Assembly: GCA_963727635.1 (NCBI GenBank)
Contig: CAVSHP010000021.1
Span: 434,001 to 498,000 of the forward strand
DNA: 64,000 bases
Direction: 5' to 3'
Source of the DNA: SZUA-36 sp963727635
GTDB taxonomy: Bacteria > Pseudomonadota > Gammaproteobacteria > Xanthomonadales > SZUA-36
The position numbers were made by a program, and so were the translations under genes. The notes under the pieces were generated by a model. That model made no database searches. It was not told where the DNA came from and worked only from the letters and a program-made list of their open reading frames with translations. Positions 27,747 through 37,046 of the stretch are shown one piece after another (the stretch's first letter is position 1; every line of letters starts with the position of its first letter).

Positions 27747-28988
27747 TTGAACCTGATTAATGTTCAAAAGGGTGAATGGCCGCGTTTCCTGCTGGCTTTT
27801 GCTTATTTTTTCTTCCTGCTGGCCGGCTACTTCATGCTGCGGCCCATACGTGGCACCGTCGCATCCAATCATTCGGATTCCCTGCACTGGCTGTATACCG
27901 CAACATTTACGTCCATGTTACTGCTGGTTCCCGTTTTTGGCTGGCTGGTCTCGCGATTCCGCCGGGGCCGGTTTGTACCTGGAATCTACCTGTTTTTTGT
28001 TTCCAACCTGGTCTTTTTTGCCTTTGCGTTCGATGGTGATGCGACCGGTGACTGGGTGCAATACAGCTTTTACGTGTGGTTGAGTGTATTCAATCTGTTC
28101 GTGGTCTCGATATTCTGGAGTTTCATGGCGGATATTTTCCACCCCGACCAGGCGCAAAGACTGTTTGGCAGCATAATGGCCGGCGGCAGTCTCGGTGCTA
28201 TTTCCGGACCGGTGTTGACGGCAAGATGGGTTGAATCCATTGGTTCAGGCGGTGTCATGACAGTGTCTGTGATCTGTCTTCTTGTCGCGACGGCTTTCGC
28301 CATTATCCTCGGCAGGTTTGAACGGCATCAACGTCAGGATCAGCCCGCTGAAATCATCGGGGGTAGTGTCTGGGAAGGCGCAGTTCGTGTCTTCAAATCC
28401 AAATACCTGTTGTTAATCTGCCTTTTAATGTTGTCACACAACCTGACATCAACTTTTCTGTATAACGGTCTGGCCGTTCTGGTTAACGAGAACATCATTG
28501 GATTTGATGAGCGCACCCGGTTTTTCAGCTACGTCGACCTGGTGGTGCAAATACTGGCGTTCATGTTCCAGTTCCTGATTACTTCGAGGCTGGTGATTTA
28601 CCTTGGTATGCCACGTACGGCGATTTTGCCGCCCATCATCCTTGCGGCCGGATTGATGTTGCTGGGAAGTTCGCTCGGCATGGTCCTTTTCGCCGCAGTC
28701 CAGGTGGCGCAGCGTGCAATGAATTACGGTTTGCTGGGACCGGTCAAGGAAATGCTTTTTACCGTTGTGGACCGCGAGACCAAGTACAAGAGCAAGAACT
28801 TCATTGATACCGTGGTGTATCGCGGCAGCGACGTCACCGCCAGCTGGATTTTCAAAGGGATGATGACCGCCGGTCTTAGCATCAGCCAGGTCGCCTGGTT
28901 GTATATTCCGATCATGGCGATCTGGGGTACAGGCGCGTGGCATCTCGGCAAGGCTTATAACGGGCTTAAGCGCCAGGTTGATGCGTGA
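27747..28988 (+). CDS. NTP/NDP-exchange-like or MFS membrane transporter
   Basis: 413-residue polytopic membrane protein with about 12 hydrophobic segments. It begins EWPRFLLAFAYFFFLLAGYFMLRPIRGTVA; the GYFMLRPIR phrase is typical of proteins annotated as NTP/NDP exchange or ATP:ADP antiporter-like MFS transporters. RLFGSIMAGGSLGAISGP and FIDTVVYRGSDVTASWIF are conserved-looking loops. TTG start with GGAGGG upstream. Substrate unknown; free-living bacteria with this family are not nucleotide parasites, so I do not assume nucleotide exchange. Convergent with the ABC gene at 29031. Confidence 0.8.
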   Translation: MNLINVQKGEWPRFLLAFAYFFFLLAGYFMLRPIRGTVASNHSDSLHWLYTATFTSMLLLVPVFGWLVSRFRRGRFVPGIYLFFVSNLVFFAFAFDGDATGDWVQYSFYVWLSVFNLFVVSIFWSFMADIFHPDQAQRLFGSIMAGGSLGAISGPVLTARWVESIGSGGVMTVSVICLLVATAFAIILGRFERHQRQDQPAEIIGGSVWEGAVRVFKSKYLLLICLLMLSHNLTSTFLYNGLAVLVNENIIGFDERTRFFSYVDLVVQILAFMFQFLITSRLVIYLGMPRTAILPPIILAAGLMLLGSSLGMVLFAAVQVAQRAMNYGLLGPVKEMLFTVVDRETKYKSKNFIDTVVYRGSDVTASWIFKGMMTAGLSISQVAWLYIPIMAIWGTGAWHLGKAYNGLKRQVDA

Positions 28989-29030
28989 TCAGGTGTTTCC
29001 AGGGTTGCTTGTAATCCACCCGGGCAGAAA

Positions 29031-29801
29031 TTAGCCACCCGGCAGGAAACGCATGCCGGCAGGGGTTCCCACGGACTCAACCGGGCATTGATAAAGTCTT
29101 TCCAGATTCTGCTGGTTCAATAACTCATTCGCCGGACCCGCCAGCCAGTCCCCGTCTCCAAACAACATCAGGATATGGTTGCAATAGCGTGCGGCCAGGT
29201 TGACATCATGCATGGCTATCATGGCGCAACGCTGCTGGTTGCCGACCAGTGTTTCAACCAGGTTCATGACGCGTATCTGGTGCTTCATGTCGAGGTGGTT
29301 GGTGGGTTCATCGAGCAACAGAATCGCAGGTTCCTGCACCATCAGTGCGGCAAAGGCCAGGCGGCGCGCTTCACCGCCCGAAAGACCGGTCACGCTACGG
29401 TCTTCGAATCCCGCGAGATCGACAGCGTGGATGGCATCGAGTGCTTTCTTTTTGTCCTGTGAGCCCTCGCGCTCCCAGTAAGCCAGGTGGGGATGCCGTC
29501 CGGTCATGGCCGTTTCGAGCACGCTGGCGTCAAAAATATAAACGGTGTGTTGTTGCAGCATCCCCAGAAGACGTGCGATCAGACGTCGTGGAAGCTTGTC
29601 AATCGCCTGGTTTTCGAGCAGGACGCTACCGCTGTCAGGCGCAGACAATCCAGCCATGCATTTGAGCAGCGTGGTTTTACCGATGCCGTTTGGCCCCAAC
29701 AAACCCCAGAACTGGCCAGGGCCAAGCGTCAGGGCAAGTTTATTGCAGATATTTTTGCCAGCGATGCTGACATCAAGTGATTGGCATGCCAGCGTCGTCA
29801 T
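29031..29801 (-). CDS. btuD: ABC importer ATPase (iron/cobalamin type)
   Basis: 256-residue ATPase of the FecE/BtuD family. Walker A is GLLGPNGIGKTTLLK (Ile where most have Ala), the signature is GLSGGEARRLAFA, Walker B is AILLLDEPTNHLD and the switch His is in AMHDVNLAARY. The start at 29801 overlaps the permease stop (ATGA). QHTVYIFDASVLETAMTGRHPHL matches the FecE/BtuD helical domain. No periplasmic binding protein is adjacent, so the substrate (B12, heme or siderophore) is open; btuD is a suggestion. Confidence 0.87.
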   Translation of the reverse strand: MTTLACQSLDVSIAGKNICNKLALTLGPGQFWGLLGPNGIGKTTLLKCMAGLSAPDSGSVLLENQAIDKLPRRLIARLLGMLQQHTVYIFDASVLETAMTGRHPHLAYWEREGSQDKKKALDAIHAVDLAGFEDRSVTGLSGGEARRLAFAALMVQEPAILLLDEPTNHLDMKHQIRVMNLVETLVGNQQRCAMIAMHDVNLAARYCNHILMLFGDGDWLAGPANELLNQQNLERLYQCPVESVGTPAGMRFLPGG

Positions 29802-30784
29802 ACGCCTTTTAGCCTTGCGCGGTTTAACAACAACAGGAATAGCGGCACTCCGAGCAGCGCCGTGATCACACCCACCGGTAACTGTTGTGGACTCAATATG
29901 GTTCGTGCCAGCGTATCGGAAAACACCAGGAACAAGCCGCCAAACAGGGTCGCTGCCGGGATCAGGATGCGATGATCGGACCCGACCAGCAAACGCATCA
30001 GGTGGGGTACGATCAGGCCGACAAAGCCAATGCTTCCTGCAACGGAGACCGCGGTGGCGGTCAGTACCGAGGCGAGCAGGTAGACCAGCCAAAGCATATG
30101 ACGGGTGGGTTCTCCCAGCAGCCTGGCCGTGGTTTCACCCATGGCCAGCACATTCAGACTACGCGCCAGGCCAAGGGTGAGAATAAAACTGCCGCCAAGA
30201 ACTGCCAGTGACCAGGAAGGCAATGTGGCATAACTGAGGTCTCCCATGAGCCAGAAGAGCATGCCGCGCAGACTGTTGTCCGGGCTGAGGGAAAGCACGA
30301 GGCTGATCATGGCGGCCCAGCCTGAAGCGGTAACCACACCCGTTAACAACAGTCGCGTGCCGCTCCAGGGTCCGGTGCCCCGGGCAAGACCAAACACCAG
30401 CAATATGGAAATCAGCGCACCCAATATAGCCAGCCAGGGCAGAAAGGCCGCCGCAACACCAAATACCATCCCCAGCAGGGTGGCAAAAGCGGCGCCGCCT
30501 GATACGCCAAGCACATATGGATCAGCCAACGGGTTACGCAGCAGTACCTGCATCAGGCAACCGGACATGGCCAGCATCGAACCGACTACCCAGGCGGCCA
30601 TGGCGCGCGGCAGACGCAAACGCCAGATCAGTTCACCGTGCTGGCTGCTGGAGTCCTTTAGGGCGCTCATCCATTCGGACCAATCCAGCGATACCGAACC
30701 GTTGGCAGTGGCAAAAAAAATACTGCCGACCGACAGAAACATCAATAAAAGTAGCAATGATCGGCGTAATCTGATTGGAATCAT
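29798..30784 (-). CDS. btuC: ABC importer permease (FecCD/BtuC family)
   Basis: 328 residues, about ten hydrophobic segments. Family phrases: RLPRAMAAWVVGSMLAMSGCLMQVLLRNPLADPYVLGVSGGAAF near the N-terminus, and the C-terminal GFVGLIVPHLMRLLVGSDHR followed by SDTLARTI and LPVGVITALLGVPLFLLLL. Its stop overlaps the ATPase start. No cobalamin riboswitch is evident in the 109 bases upstream, and no Fur box is clear. Divergent from rppH. BtuC versus ferric-siderophore permease cannot be decided from sequence alone. Confidence 0.87.
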   Translation of the reverse strand: MIPIRLRRSLLLLLMFLSVGSIFFATANGSVSLDWSEWMSALKDSSSQHGELIWRLRLPRAMAAWVVGSMLAMSGCLMQVLLRNPLADPYVLGVSGGAAFATLLGMVFGVAAAFLPWLAILGALISILLVFGLARGTGPWSGTRLLLTGVVTASGWAAMISLVLSLSPDNSLRGMLFWLMGDLSYATLPSWSLAVLGGSFILTLGLARSLNVLAMGETTARLLGEPTRHMLWLVYLLASVLTATAVSVAGSIGFVGLIVPHLMRLLVGSDHRILIPAATLFGGLFLVFSDTLARTILSPQQLPVGVITALLGVPLFLLLLNRARLKGV

Positions 30785-30893
30785 TTTGCAGGATTGATTA
30801 ACATGGTTTGGTTGATTAAGATTTAAAATTATCGCACGTATTACGTGAACTCATCACGTCGGCCATCAACAGGATTAGAAGAAAAAGACGGAC

Positions 30894-31370
30894 ATGATCG
30901 ATTCGGACGGATTCAGACCCAATGTTGCCATGGTTATCATGAATAATGATGGCCGGGTATTTTGGGCGCAACGTTCGAACAACGACGGTTGGCAATTTCC
31001 CCAGGGTGGCATGAACACTGATGAAACCCCTATCGAGGCGATGTATCGGGAATTGCACGAAGAAACCGGGCTGGATAAACAACAGGTTCAATTGCTGGGC
31101 TCAACGCCCGGATGGCTGCGCTACCAATTGCCCCGGCGATTCCAGCGCTCAGAAAGTAAACCCCTGTGTATTGGCCAGAAACAGGTCTGGTTTTTATTGA
31201 AGCTGCTCGATGATGATGTGGAATTCAATTTTGAAACAACCGGCGAACCGGAGTTCCGTGATTTCCGTTGGGTGGATTTCTGGTATCCCGCGGATAATGT
31301 GATCAGGTTCAAACGCCGCGTTTACAGACAGGCCCTGACCCTGCTCGAACCATTGATGGTTTCCGACTGA
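30894..31370 (+). CDS. rppH: RNA 5'-pyrophosphohydrolase RppH
   Basis: Nudix hydrolase that removes pyrophosphate from 5'-triphosphorylated RNA, triggering RNase E decay. 158 residues. The Nudix box GGMNTDETPIEAMYRELHEETGL is complete (G-x5-E-x7-REUxEExGU). FRPNVAMVIMNNDGRVFWAQR and DGWQFPQGG are typical of RppH, as is the C-terminal FRWVDFWYPADNVIRFKRRVY. Single gene, divergent from the ABC permease. The M28 peptidase follows 93 bases later. Confidence 0.94.
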   Translation: MIDSDGFRPNVAMVIMNNDGRVFWAQRSNNDGWQFPQGGMNTDETPIEAMYRELHEETGLDKQQVQLLGSTPGWLRYQLPRRFQRSESKPLCIGQKQVWFLLKLLDDDVEFNFETTGEPEFRDFRWVDFWYPADNVIRFKRRVYRQALTLLEPLMVSD

Positions 31371-31462
31371 TAAACCCAACCCACCCTGCGTACACGTTAC
31401 GCGGCAGAATAATCACGCCGGTAAATTCGCAGACGATTGCATACCCGGCCGAGGAAAAACAC

Positions 31463-32866
31463 ATGCGGCATTCACTGAATTTGATAATTATCTTCCTGGG
31501 TTTTTTATTGACCGGTATCCAGGCAAACGCGCAATCCGCCATTGCCACGGATAAAGTGATCGTGCGGTTACAGGAAGAAGCGCTGAACTCAGATCTGGCC
31601 TGGAACCTGCTGGCTTCACTGACCAGCGAGGTCGGCCCGAGGATGGCGGGTAGCGAGGCGGACGGCAAGGCCGTTAAGTGGGCCGTCGACAAAATGCACA
31701 GCCTGGGGTTTGACCGTGTCTGGACAGAACCGGTCAGTTTCCCGCGCTGGCAGCGAAACAGCGAAAGCGCGCAGGTGTTAAGCCCTTCTGCTCAAAACCT
31801 GGCCGTGACCGCGATTGGCGGTAGTCCTTCAACCGGCGGACCGCTCGAAGGTGAAGTGATCCAGTTTGAAACGCTCAAGGCGCTGGAGACGGCAACCGTT
31901 GAAGATGTGCAGGGAAAAATTGTGTTTCTCTCCACGCAGATGCGTAAAACCCGCGAAGGCACTGGATATGGAGAGACGGTTGTGAATCGAAGCCGGGGTC
32001 CATACGTGGCCGCGCGCAAGGGCGCAATGGCCTTGTTGATTCGCTCCGTGGGTACGGACAGCGACCGCTTGCCGCATACCGGTATGATGTCCGGTTCCGA
32101 AGCGGGTGACCCTGTTCCCTCAGCCGCGCTTTCCAACCCGGATGCCGATAACCTGATGATCATGCTCAGTCACGAGGCGCCCGTGCGGGTCCGTCTTGAT
32201 CTTGACGTCGGTTTCGTGGGGCAGGCAACCTCGTACAGCGTCGTAGGGGAGTTTGATGGCAGTGAGGCTCTTGACCAGCGGGTCCTGCTGGGTGCGCACC
32301 TTGATTCATGGGACCTCGGCACCGGTGCGATTGATGACGGTGCAGGTGTCGCGATCATGCTGGCGGCAGCCAGGATGGTCGCCGACCTGCCAGTGCGTCC
32401 GCGGCACGCAACACGTGTTGTGCTTTACGCCAATGAGGAACAGGGTGTGTACGGTGGAAAGGCCTATGCAAAACTGCATGAAAAGGATTTGAACAACTAC
32501 CTCATCGGGGCTGAATCAGATTCTGGCTCCGATCGCATTTACCGCTTCAAAGTGCGGGTCTTGCCGCAGGCCGAAGCGGTTATCGATTTGCTTGCAAGAC
32601 ATCTCGAAAGCCTGGGTATTGAACGTGAAAGCGCGCAGCTGGCGGGTGGCGAGGCGGATGTCGGCCAGATGAGGAGAGTGGGTATGCCGGTGATCGATCT
32701 GGACCAGGATACCAGCCGGTACTTCGACTTGCATCATACCGCCAACGACACCCTGGACAAGGTCAATCCGGAGAACCTGCAGCAGAACCTGGCCGCCTGG
32801 GTTACGCTGCTTTTCATCACTGCAAACAGCTCGGTCGATTTTGGGCCTGTAGCGCGGTCCGAATAG
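31463..32866 (+). CDS. Secreted M28 family metallopeptidase
   Basis: 467 residues with a signal peptide (LIIIFLGFLLTGIQANAQS, cleavage near 24). A PA-like inserted domain lies in the middle, and the catalytic M28 domain follows. Zinc ligands: GAHLDSWDLGTGAIDDGAGV (His and Asp), YANEEQGVYGG (Glu pair), SDSGSD region (Asp), and YFDLHHTANDTLDKV (His). It is likely an aminopeptidase or carboxypeptidase-like exopeptidase in the periplasm or outside. It resembles the Q-type plasma carboxypeptidase group; substrate not assigned. Monocistronic, between rppH and bfd. Confidence 0.9.
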   Translation: MRHSLNLIIIFLGFLLTGIQANAQSAIATDKVIVRLQEEALNSDLAWNLLASLTSEVGPRMAGSEADGKAVKWAVDKMHSLGFDRVWTEPVSFPRWQRNSESAQVLSPSAQNLAVTAIGGSPSTGGPLEGEVIQFETLKALETATVEDVQGKIVFLSTQMRKTREGTGYGETVVNRSRGPYVAARKGAMALLIRSVGTDSDRLPHTGMMSGSEAGDPVPSAALSNPDADNLMIMLSHEAPVRVRLDLDVGFVGQATSYSVVGEFDGSEALDQRVLLGAHLDSWDLGTGAIDDGAGVAIMLAAARMVADLPVRPRHATRVVLYANEEQGVYGGKAYAKLHEKDLNNYLIGAESDSGSDRIYRFKVRVLPQAEAVIDLLARHLESLGIERESAQLAGGEADVGQMRRVGMPVIDLDQDTSRYFDLHHTANDTLDKVNPENLQQNLAAWVTLLFITANSSVDFGPVARSE

Positions 32867-32897
32867 GTATTTGAAATTAGAATAAACGATCCTGAAT

Positions 32898-32931
32898 CTA
32901 ATTGACAATCATTCTCATTTGCATTTAAAAT
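32898..32931 (+). promoter_or_regulatory. Fur box overlapping bfd promoter
   Basis: The 19-mer CTAATTGACAATCATTCTC (32898-32916) matches the Fur consensus at 14 of 19 positions by my count. It overlaps a perfect -35 TTGACA (32902-32907), and TAAAAT (32926-32931) lies 18 bases downstream as -10. Repression of bfd by iron-loaded Fur would fit its known iron-limited use. The start codon lies 27 bases beyond the -10. Confidence 0.7.
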
Positions 32932-32957
32932 GGTTTCAATCATGATGGGAAAGATTT

Positions 32958-33167
32958 ATGTTCGTGTGTATCTGCAATGCCGTAACCGATTCTGATATCC
33001 GCAATGCGGTGGAAGAAGGTGTGGGTAATATCAGGCAACTGAGACTGACGACCGGTTGCGGGACCACTTGTGGCAGTTGTGAAGAGATGGCTGATGAAAT
33101 ACTGCAACAGGCCCTGGCAGAAGCAAAACAAACCCGGCATATGCTCTCCGATTTGCAATTGGCCTGA
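32958..33167 (+). CDS. bfd: Bacterioferritin-associated ferredoxin
   Basis: 69-residue [2Fe-2S] protein that docks on bacterioferritin and reduces its stored ferric iron so it can be released. Ligands are CIC at residues 4-6 and GCGTTCGSCEE, giving the four cysteines of the BFD family. Preceded by a Fur-type promoter. bfr follows 141 bases later with its own Shine-Dalgarno, so the bfd-bfr pair is classical. Confidence 0.95.
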   Translation: MFVCICNAVTDSDIRNAVEEGVGNIRQLRLTTGCGTTCGSCEEMADEILQQALAEAKQTRHMLSDLQLA

Positions 33168-33308
33168 TCTGAAGGCACTCACGCAAGGTGCGGGTCGGCA
33201 CAACACCTGCTAAAATCAAAACACATTCACCGCATTTTCCAATAGCCGAACCGGTTGGAATGATGCCCCATCTATTGAAGATCGGAGTTCCTGAAGGAGT
33301 CCTGCACA

Positions 33309-33776
33309 ATGAAAGGCGACCGAAAGGTTATCGAGTTTCTCAATTCTGCTTTACGCAACGAACTGGTGGCCATTAACCAGTATTTTTTGCATTCCCGCAT
33401 GTATAAAGATATGGGTCTGAAAGAACTGGCCGAGCATGAATATCACGAATCCCTGGATGAAATGAAGCATGCCGATCAATTGATTGAAAGGACCCTGTTT
33501 CTCGAAGGTCTGCCAAGCATGCAGGACATCGGCAAGCTGCGAATCGGGGAAAACACGCGTGAAATGCTCGAGTGTGACCTGCAATTGGAAATGGACGCTC
33601 TGCCAAAATTAAAAGAGGCCATTGCCTATTGTGAAGAATGCCGCGACTTTGTCAGCCGTGACCTGTTCGACTCCATCCTTTCATCGGAGGAGGAGCATGT
33701 TGACTGGCTGGAGACACAGTTGGGCCTGATTGACAAAATGGGTATCGAAAATTACCTGCAAGCAAAGATGGGATAA
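33309..33776 (+). CDS. bfr: Bacterioferritin
   Basis: Heme-containing ferritin that oxidises and stores iron in a 24-mer shell. 155 residues. Met52, the heme-ligating residue, is in place within SLDEMKHADQLIER. The ferroxidase ligands are spread over RNELVAINQY, HEYHESLDEMKHAD and SSEEEHVDWLE. CTGAAGGAGTCC supplies the ribosome site. Its stop codon directly abuts the sufT ATG. Expected to be iron-regulated together with bfd. Confidence 0.95.
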   Translation: MKGDRKVIEFLNSALRNELVAINQYFLHSRMYKDMGLKELAEHEYHESLDEMKHADQLIERTLFLEGLPSMQDIGKLRIGENTREMLECDLQLEMDALPKLKEAIAYCEECRDFVSRDLFDSILSSEEEHVDWLETQLGLIDKMGIENYLQAKMG

Positions 33777-34328
33777 ATGTTTAGCAACACCAGCCAGCCT
33801 TGCCAGTTTGAACGTGACTGTCCCGTCGTCATGATACCCGTCGGGCAGGAATTAACCATTCCGGCCGGAACCGTGGGTTATATCACCCAGTCCCTGGGTG
33901 GCAGTTTTACTGTTTTTGTCGACGGAAACCTTTTTCGCGTTGCCGGTATCGATGCCGATGCCATTGGTAAAGAGCCGATTATGCCGCCGGTCCTGCCGGA
34001 AAATGCCAGCGACGATGATGTTGAAAAGTTGGTCTGGGAGCAGATGAAGACCTGTTATGACCCCGAGATTCCAGTCAATATCGTCGATCTTGGTCTCGTT
34101 TATTCATGTGATTTAAAACACAACGAACAAGGGCAAAGGGAGGTCGCCATCATCATGACGCTGACCGCGCCGGGCTGCGGAATGGGTGACATCATTGTCG
34201 AGGACGTGCGCAGTAAGATTCAGATCATTCCGACGGTTGGCAAGGTGGATGTCGAATTGACATTCGAGCCACCCTGGAATCACCAGATGATGACCGAGGC
34301 TGCCAGGCTCGAAACCGGTATGCTCTAG
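33777..34328 (+). CDS. sufT: Fe-S assembly protein SufT
   Basis: 183 residues with an N-terminal region (VMIPVGQELTIPAGTVGYITQSLGGSFTVFV) and a C-terminal DUF59/MIP18-type domain: DPEIPVNIVDLGLVYSCDL, MTLTAPGCGMGDIIVEDV and VELTFEPPWNHQMM. The DUF59 cysteine of TAPGCGMG is present. SufT-type proteins aid maturation of Fe-S enzymes. The gene is fused in transcription to bfr with no gap, suggesting that iron storage and cluster assembly share control. A strong terminator follows. Confidence 0.9.
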   Translation: MFSNTSQPCQFERDCPVVMIPVGQELTIPAGTVGYITQSLGGSFTVFVDGNLFRVAGIDADAIGKEPIMPPVLPENASDDDVEKLVWEQMKTCYDPEIPVNIVDLGLVYSCDLKHNEQGQREVAIIMTLTAPGCGMGDIIVEDVRSKIQIIPTVGKVDVELTFEPPWNHQMMTEAARLETGML

Positions 34329-34353
34329 GGTGCGTAACGCCTTACGCACCCTT
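34327..34353. terminator. Terminator after sufT
   Basis: AGGGTGCGTAA (34327-34337) pairs perfectly with TTACGCACCCT (34342-34352) across a four-base loop and ends in TTT. It separates the iron cluster from convergent fadE and may act on both strands. Confidence 0.8.
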
Positions 34354-34364
34354 TAGCGTTCAGT

Positions 34365-36834
34365 TCAGGCCGCCTCGTCTCTAAGCCGCTCGGCCTCACC
34401 TCTCGAACCCATTTTCAGATAGCTACTTTCGAATTCATCGACCTTGATGATCTCGCTGACCATGGCCCTGACGGTCTCCAGTTCCTGCGCTTCTTCAGCC
34501 GTAATGATGGATTGTTCAACGGCCCTTTGCAGCTGTGACTGCTTATCACCACTGCCGAGTTCACCGGCAGATTCAGCCTTGAGAAGACGACGTTCGAGCG
34601 GTTCGGTGGCGATTACCCGTGGCAGCGCCAATTCGAGAAGTCCAACCGGATTGCTGGCCTTGTCGGAAATGAAAATGCCGTCGGTCAGCCGTTTGCGTGT
34701 CTCTGACGGAGACATCAGCAATTGGGCGACCTTGTGGCCGAGCCGGTCACCGGGCTGGCGTTCATGCCGACCCAACGGGAAGATAAAAACTTTCAACAAG
34801 ACCCGCACGGCACGGCTTGGGAAATTGTCCACCACCAGGCCAAGGGCGTTCTGTATCTTGAAAATGGCATCGTGGAAAGCCCACGCCAGGATCGGTTGAT
34901 CGGCAGCGGGCCGTCCCTGTATCTCAAACCGTTTCAACATTGCGGAGCAAATGTATAGCTGGCTCAACACATCACCAAGCCGGCCGGAAATCCGTTCCTT
35001 GTACTTGAGTTTGCCGCCCAGTGAGAGCATGGCGATGTCCGATGCGAATGCGAGTGAAGCGGAATAACGCGTGAGTTTGCGATAGTAACGCGCCGTTTTC
35101 CGGTCGGTAGGTACCGCGGCGAACCGGGCAAAACTCAATCCCAGTACCATGCTGCGAACGGCGTTGCCCAGGCTGTATCCAATGTGTCCGAAAAGGTGGT
35201 GGTCAAAATCTTTGAGCCCCTTGCCCTGGTCTGCCAGCCTGGCAGCCTGCATTTCCTTCAGAACGTACGGATGGCAGCGGATCGCGCCCTGGCCAAAGAT
35301 CATCATGGTGCGGGTCAGGATATTGGCGCCTTCAACGGTGATCCAGATGGGCGCACCCTGCCAACCCCTGCCGAGATAGTTGCGCGGTCCCATGATAATG
35401 CCCTTGCCACCATGTACATCCATGGCGTCTGTGATCACCTGGCGACCCATCTCGGTGGCATGATACTTGGCGATTGCCGAGGGTACGGAAGGTTTCTGGC
35501 CCAGGTCCACGGCGGTCGCGGTCATGCGCGACAGGGCGGAGATCGAGTAGGTATAGGCGGCCAGGCGACACATCGCAGCCTCGACGCCTTCAAAACGCCC
35601 GATCGGCAGATTGAACTGTTTGCGTATCCTCGAATACGCGCCGGTCGTCAGCGCGCATAGCTTCACCCCGCCGGAGGACGAGGAAGGTAGTGTGATGGCC
35701 CGGCCGACGGCCAACAACTCGATCAGCATACGCCAGCCATTTCCCGCCATATCAATACCGCCGACCAGTGTATCGAGTGGAACAAATACATCTTTACCAC
35801 GCACTGGACCATTGTGAAATGGCACATTTAATGGCATGTGGCGCGCGCCGATTTCCAGACCCGGCGTGTCACTCGGAATCAGCGCAACGCTGATACCAAT
35901 GTCTTTTTTGTCACCGACGAGACCATCGGGATCATACAGCCTGAAAGCAAGGCCGACGATCGTCGCGACCGGCGCCAGGGTGATGTAGCGCTTGTCAAAG
36001 TTCAGGCGCATGCCCAGTACCTGTTTACCCTTGTACTTGCCTTTACAGATGATTCCGGTATCCGGAATAGAGGTGGCGTCAGAGCCTGCGGTAGGACCGG
36101 TCAGGCCAAAACAGGGAATTTCTTCACCCTTGGCGAGACGTGGCAGGTAATAATTCTTTTGCTCGTCCGTGCCGTAATGGACCAGCAGTTCCGCCGGACC
36201 GAGCGAGTTGGGGACGGCCACGGTGCTGCCGGCAATCCCGCAAACCGAACCGATTTTCTGCAGTACGGCGCGGTGCGCCAGTGCAGAGAAGCCGAGACCG
36301 CCATATTCTTTTGGAATGATCATGCCAAAAAAACGGTTTTCTTTCAGAAATGCCCAGACCTCGGGCGGAAGGTCAGCCAGTTCGTGCGAGTTCTTCCAGG
36401 GGTCCAGCATTTTGCATAGATTCTTCGACCGGACCGTCCACAAAGGCTTGTTCTTCCTTGCCCAATTGCGGCCAGTATTGTTCCAGTAAATAGCGCCAGT
36501 TTGGGTTGCCGGCGAAAAGCTCGCCCTCCCAACCCACCGTACCTGCTTCCAATGCCACCCTTTCGGTATCGGAGAGTGTCGGCAGCATTTTTCGATAGAC
36601 CGCAAGAAACGGCGCACTGAGCCACTTGCGACGAAACGGTTTGAAATTCAGCGGAATGGCTATGGCTGCGAACAAAATTGAAAAAATAATGATCGCCACT
36701 GTCGAGACATCTGTAAACACGGCAAACCCAACCAGCACCAGGGCCATGCCAATGGTCCAGTTAAGCAGGTTGAGGCCACGATAGGCGGCGAAGACTGAAA
36801 AACCCAGCAAGCCCACAATCATAATCCAGAGCAT
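34365..36834 (-). CDS. fadE: Acyl-CoA dehydrogenase FadE, one frameshift
   Basis: First oxidation step of fatty-acid beta-oxidation. It has the long gammaproteobacterial form (about 823 residues). An N-terminal hydrophobic region (residues ~1-50) with membrane segments precedes the catalytic core, which includes the phrases GMIIPKEYGGLGFSALAHRAVLQKIGS and CFGLTGPTAGSDAT. AMDVHGGKGIIMGPRNYLGRGWQG follows, and the extra C-terminal domain is complete. The start at 36834 has GGAGGG upstream. The frame breaks at 36420; dropping one base joins DGPVEE to LCKMLDPWKNSHELADLPPEVW as in FadE. Divergent from a TetR regulator with a palindrome between them. Confidence 0.92.
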
Positions 36835-36930
36835 TACTTTACCCTCCGAGAAAACCAATAACATTTTCCTGTGCTGTCCCTGTTGAAAAAAGACCACACA
36901 AGATCGGACCGCGTCGATAAGCTTACGCTT

Positions 36931-36948
36931 CCATACGTTAGAGTATGG
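36931..36948. promoter_or_regulatory. Candidate TetR operator between fadE and its regulator
   Basis: CCATAC-six bases-GTATGG is a perfect interrupted palindrome 98 bases upstream of the fadE start and 99 bases upstream of the TetR start. Position and symmetry fit autoregulation and control of fadE. Confidence 0.5.
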
Positions 36949-37046
36949 TAAATGCCTTGGTCGGAGTCAACCGCTATCTAAGCTATTTTGGAACGCCATT
37001 CTCGGTTATGCTTCACTTTACAACTCAATAATGTTGGTTAGCTTTT

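Noticed and set aside
30785..30893. Cobalamin riboswitch before btuC
   Set aside because: The gap is too short and lacks the B12-box; no riboswitch is seen.
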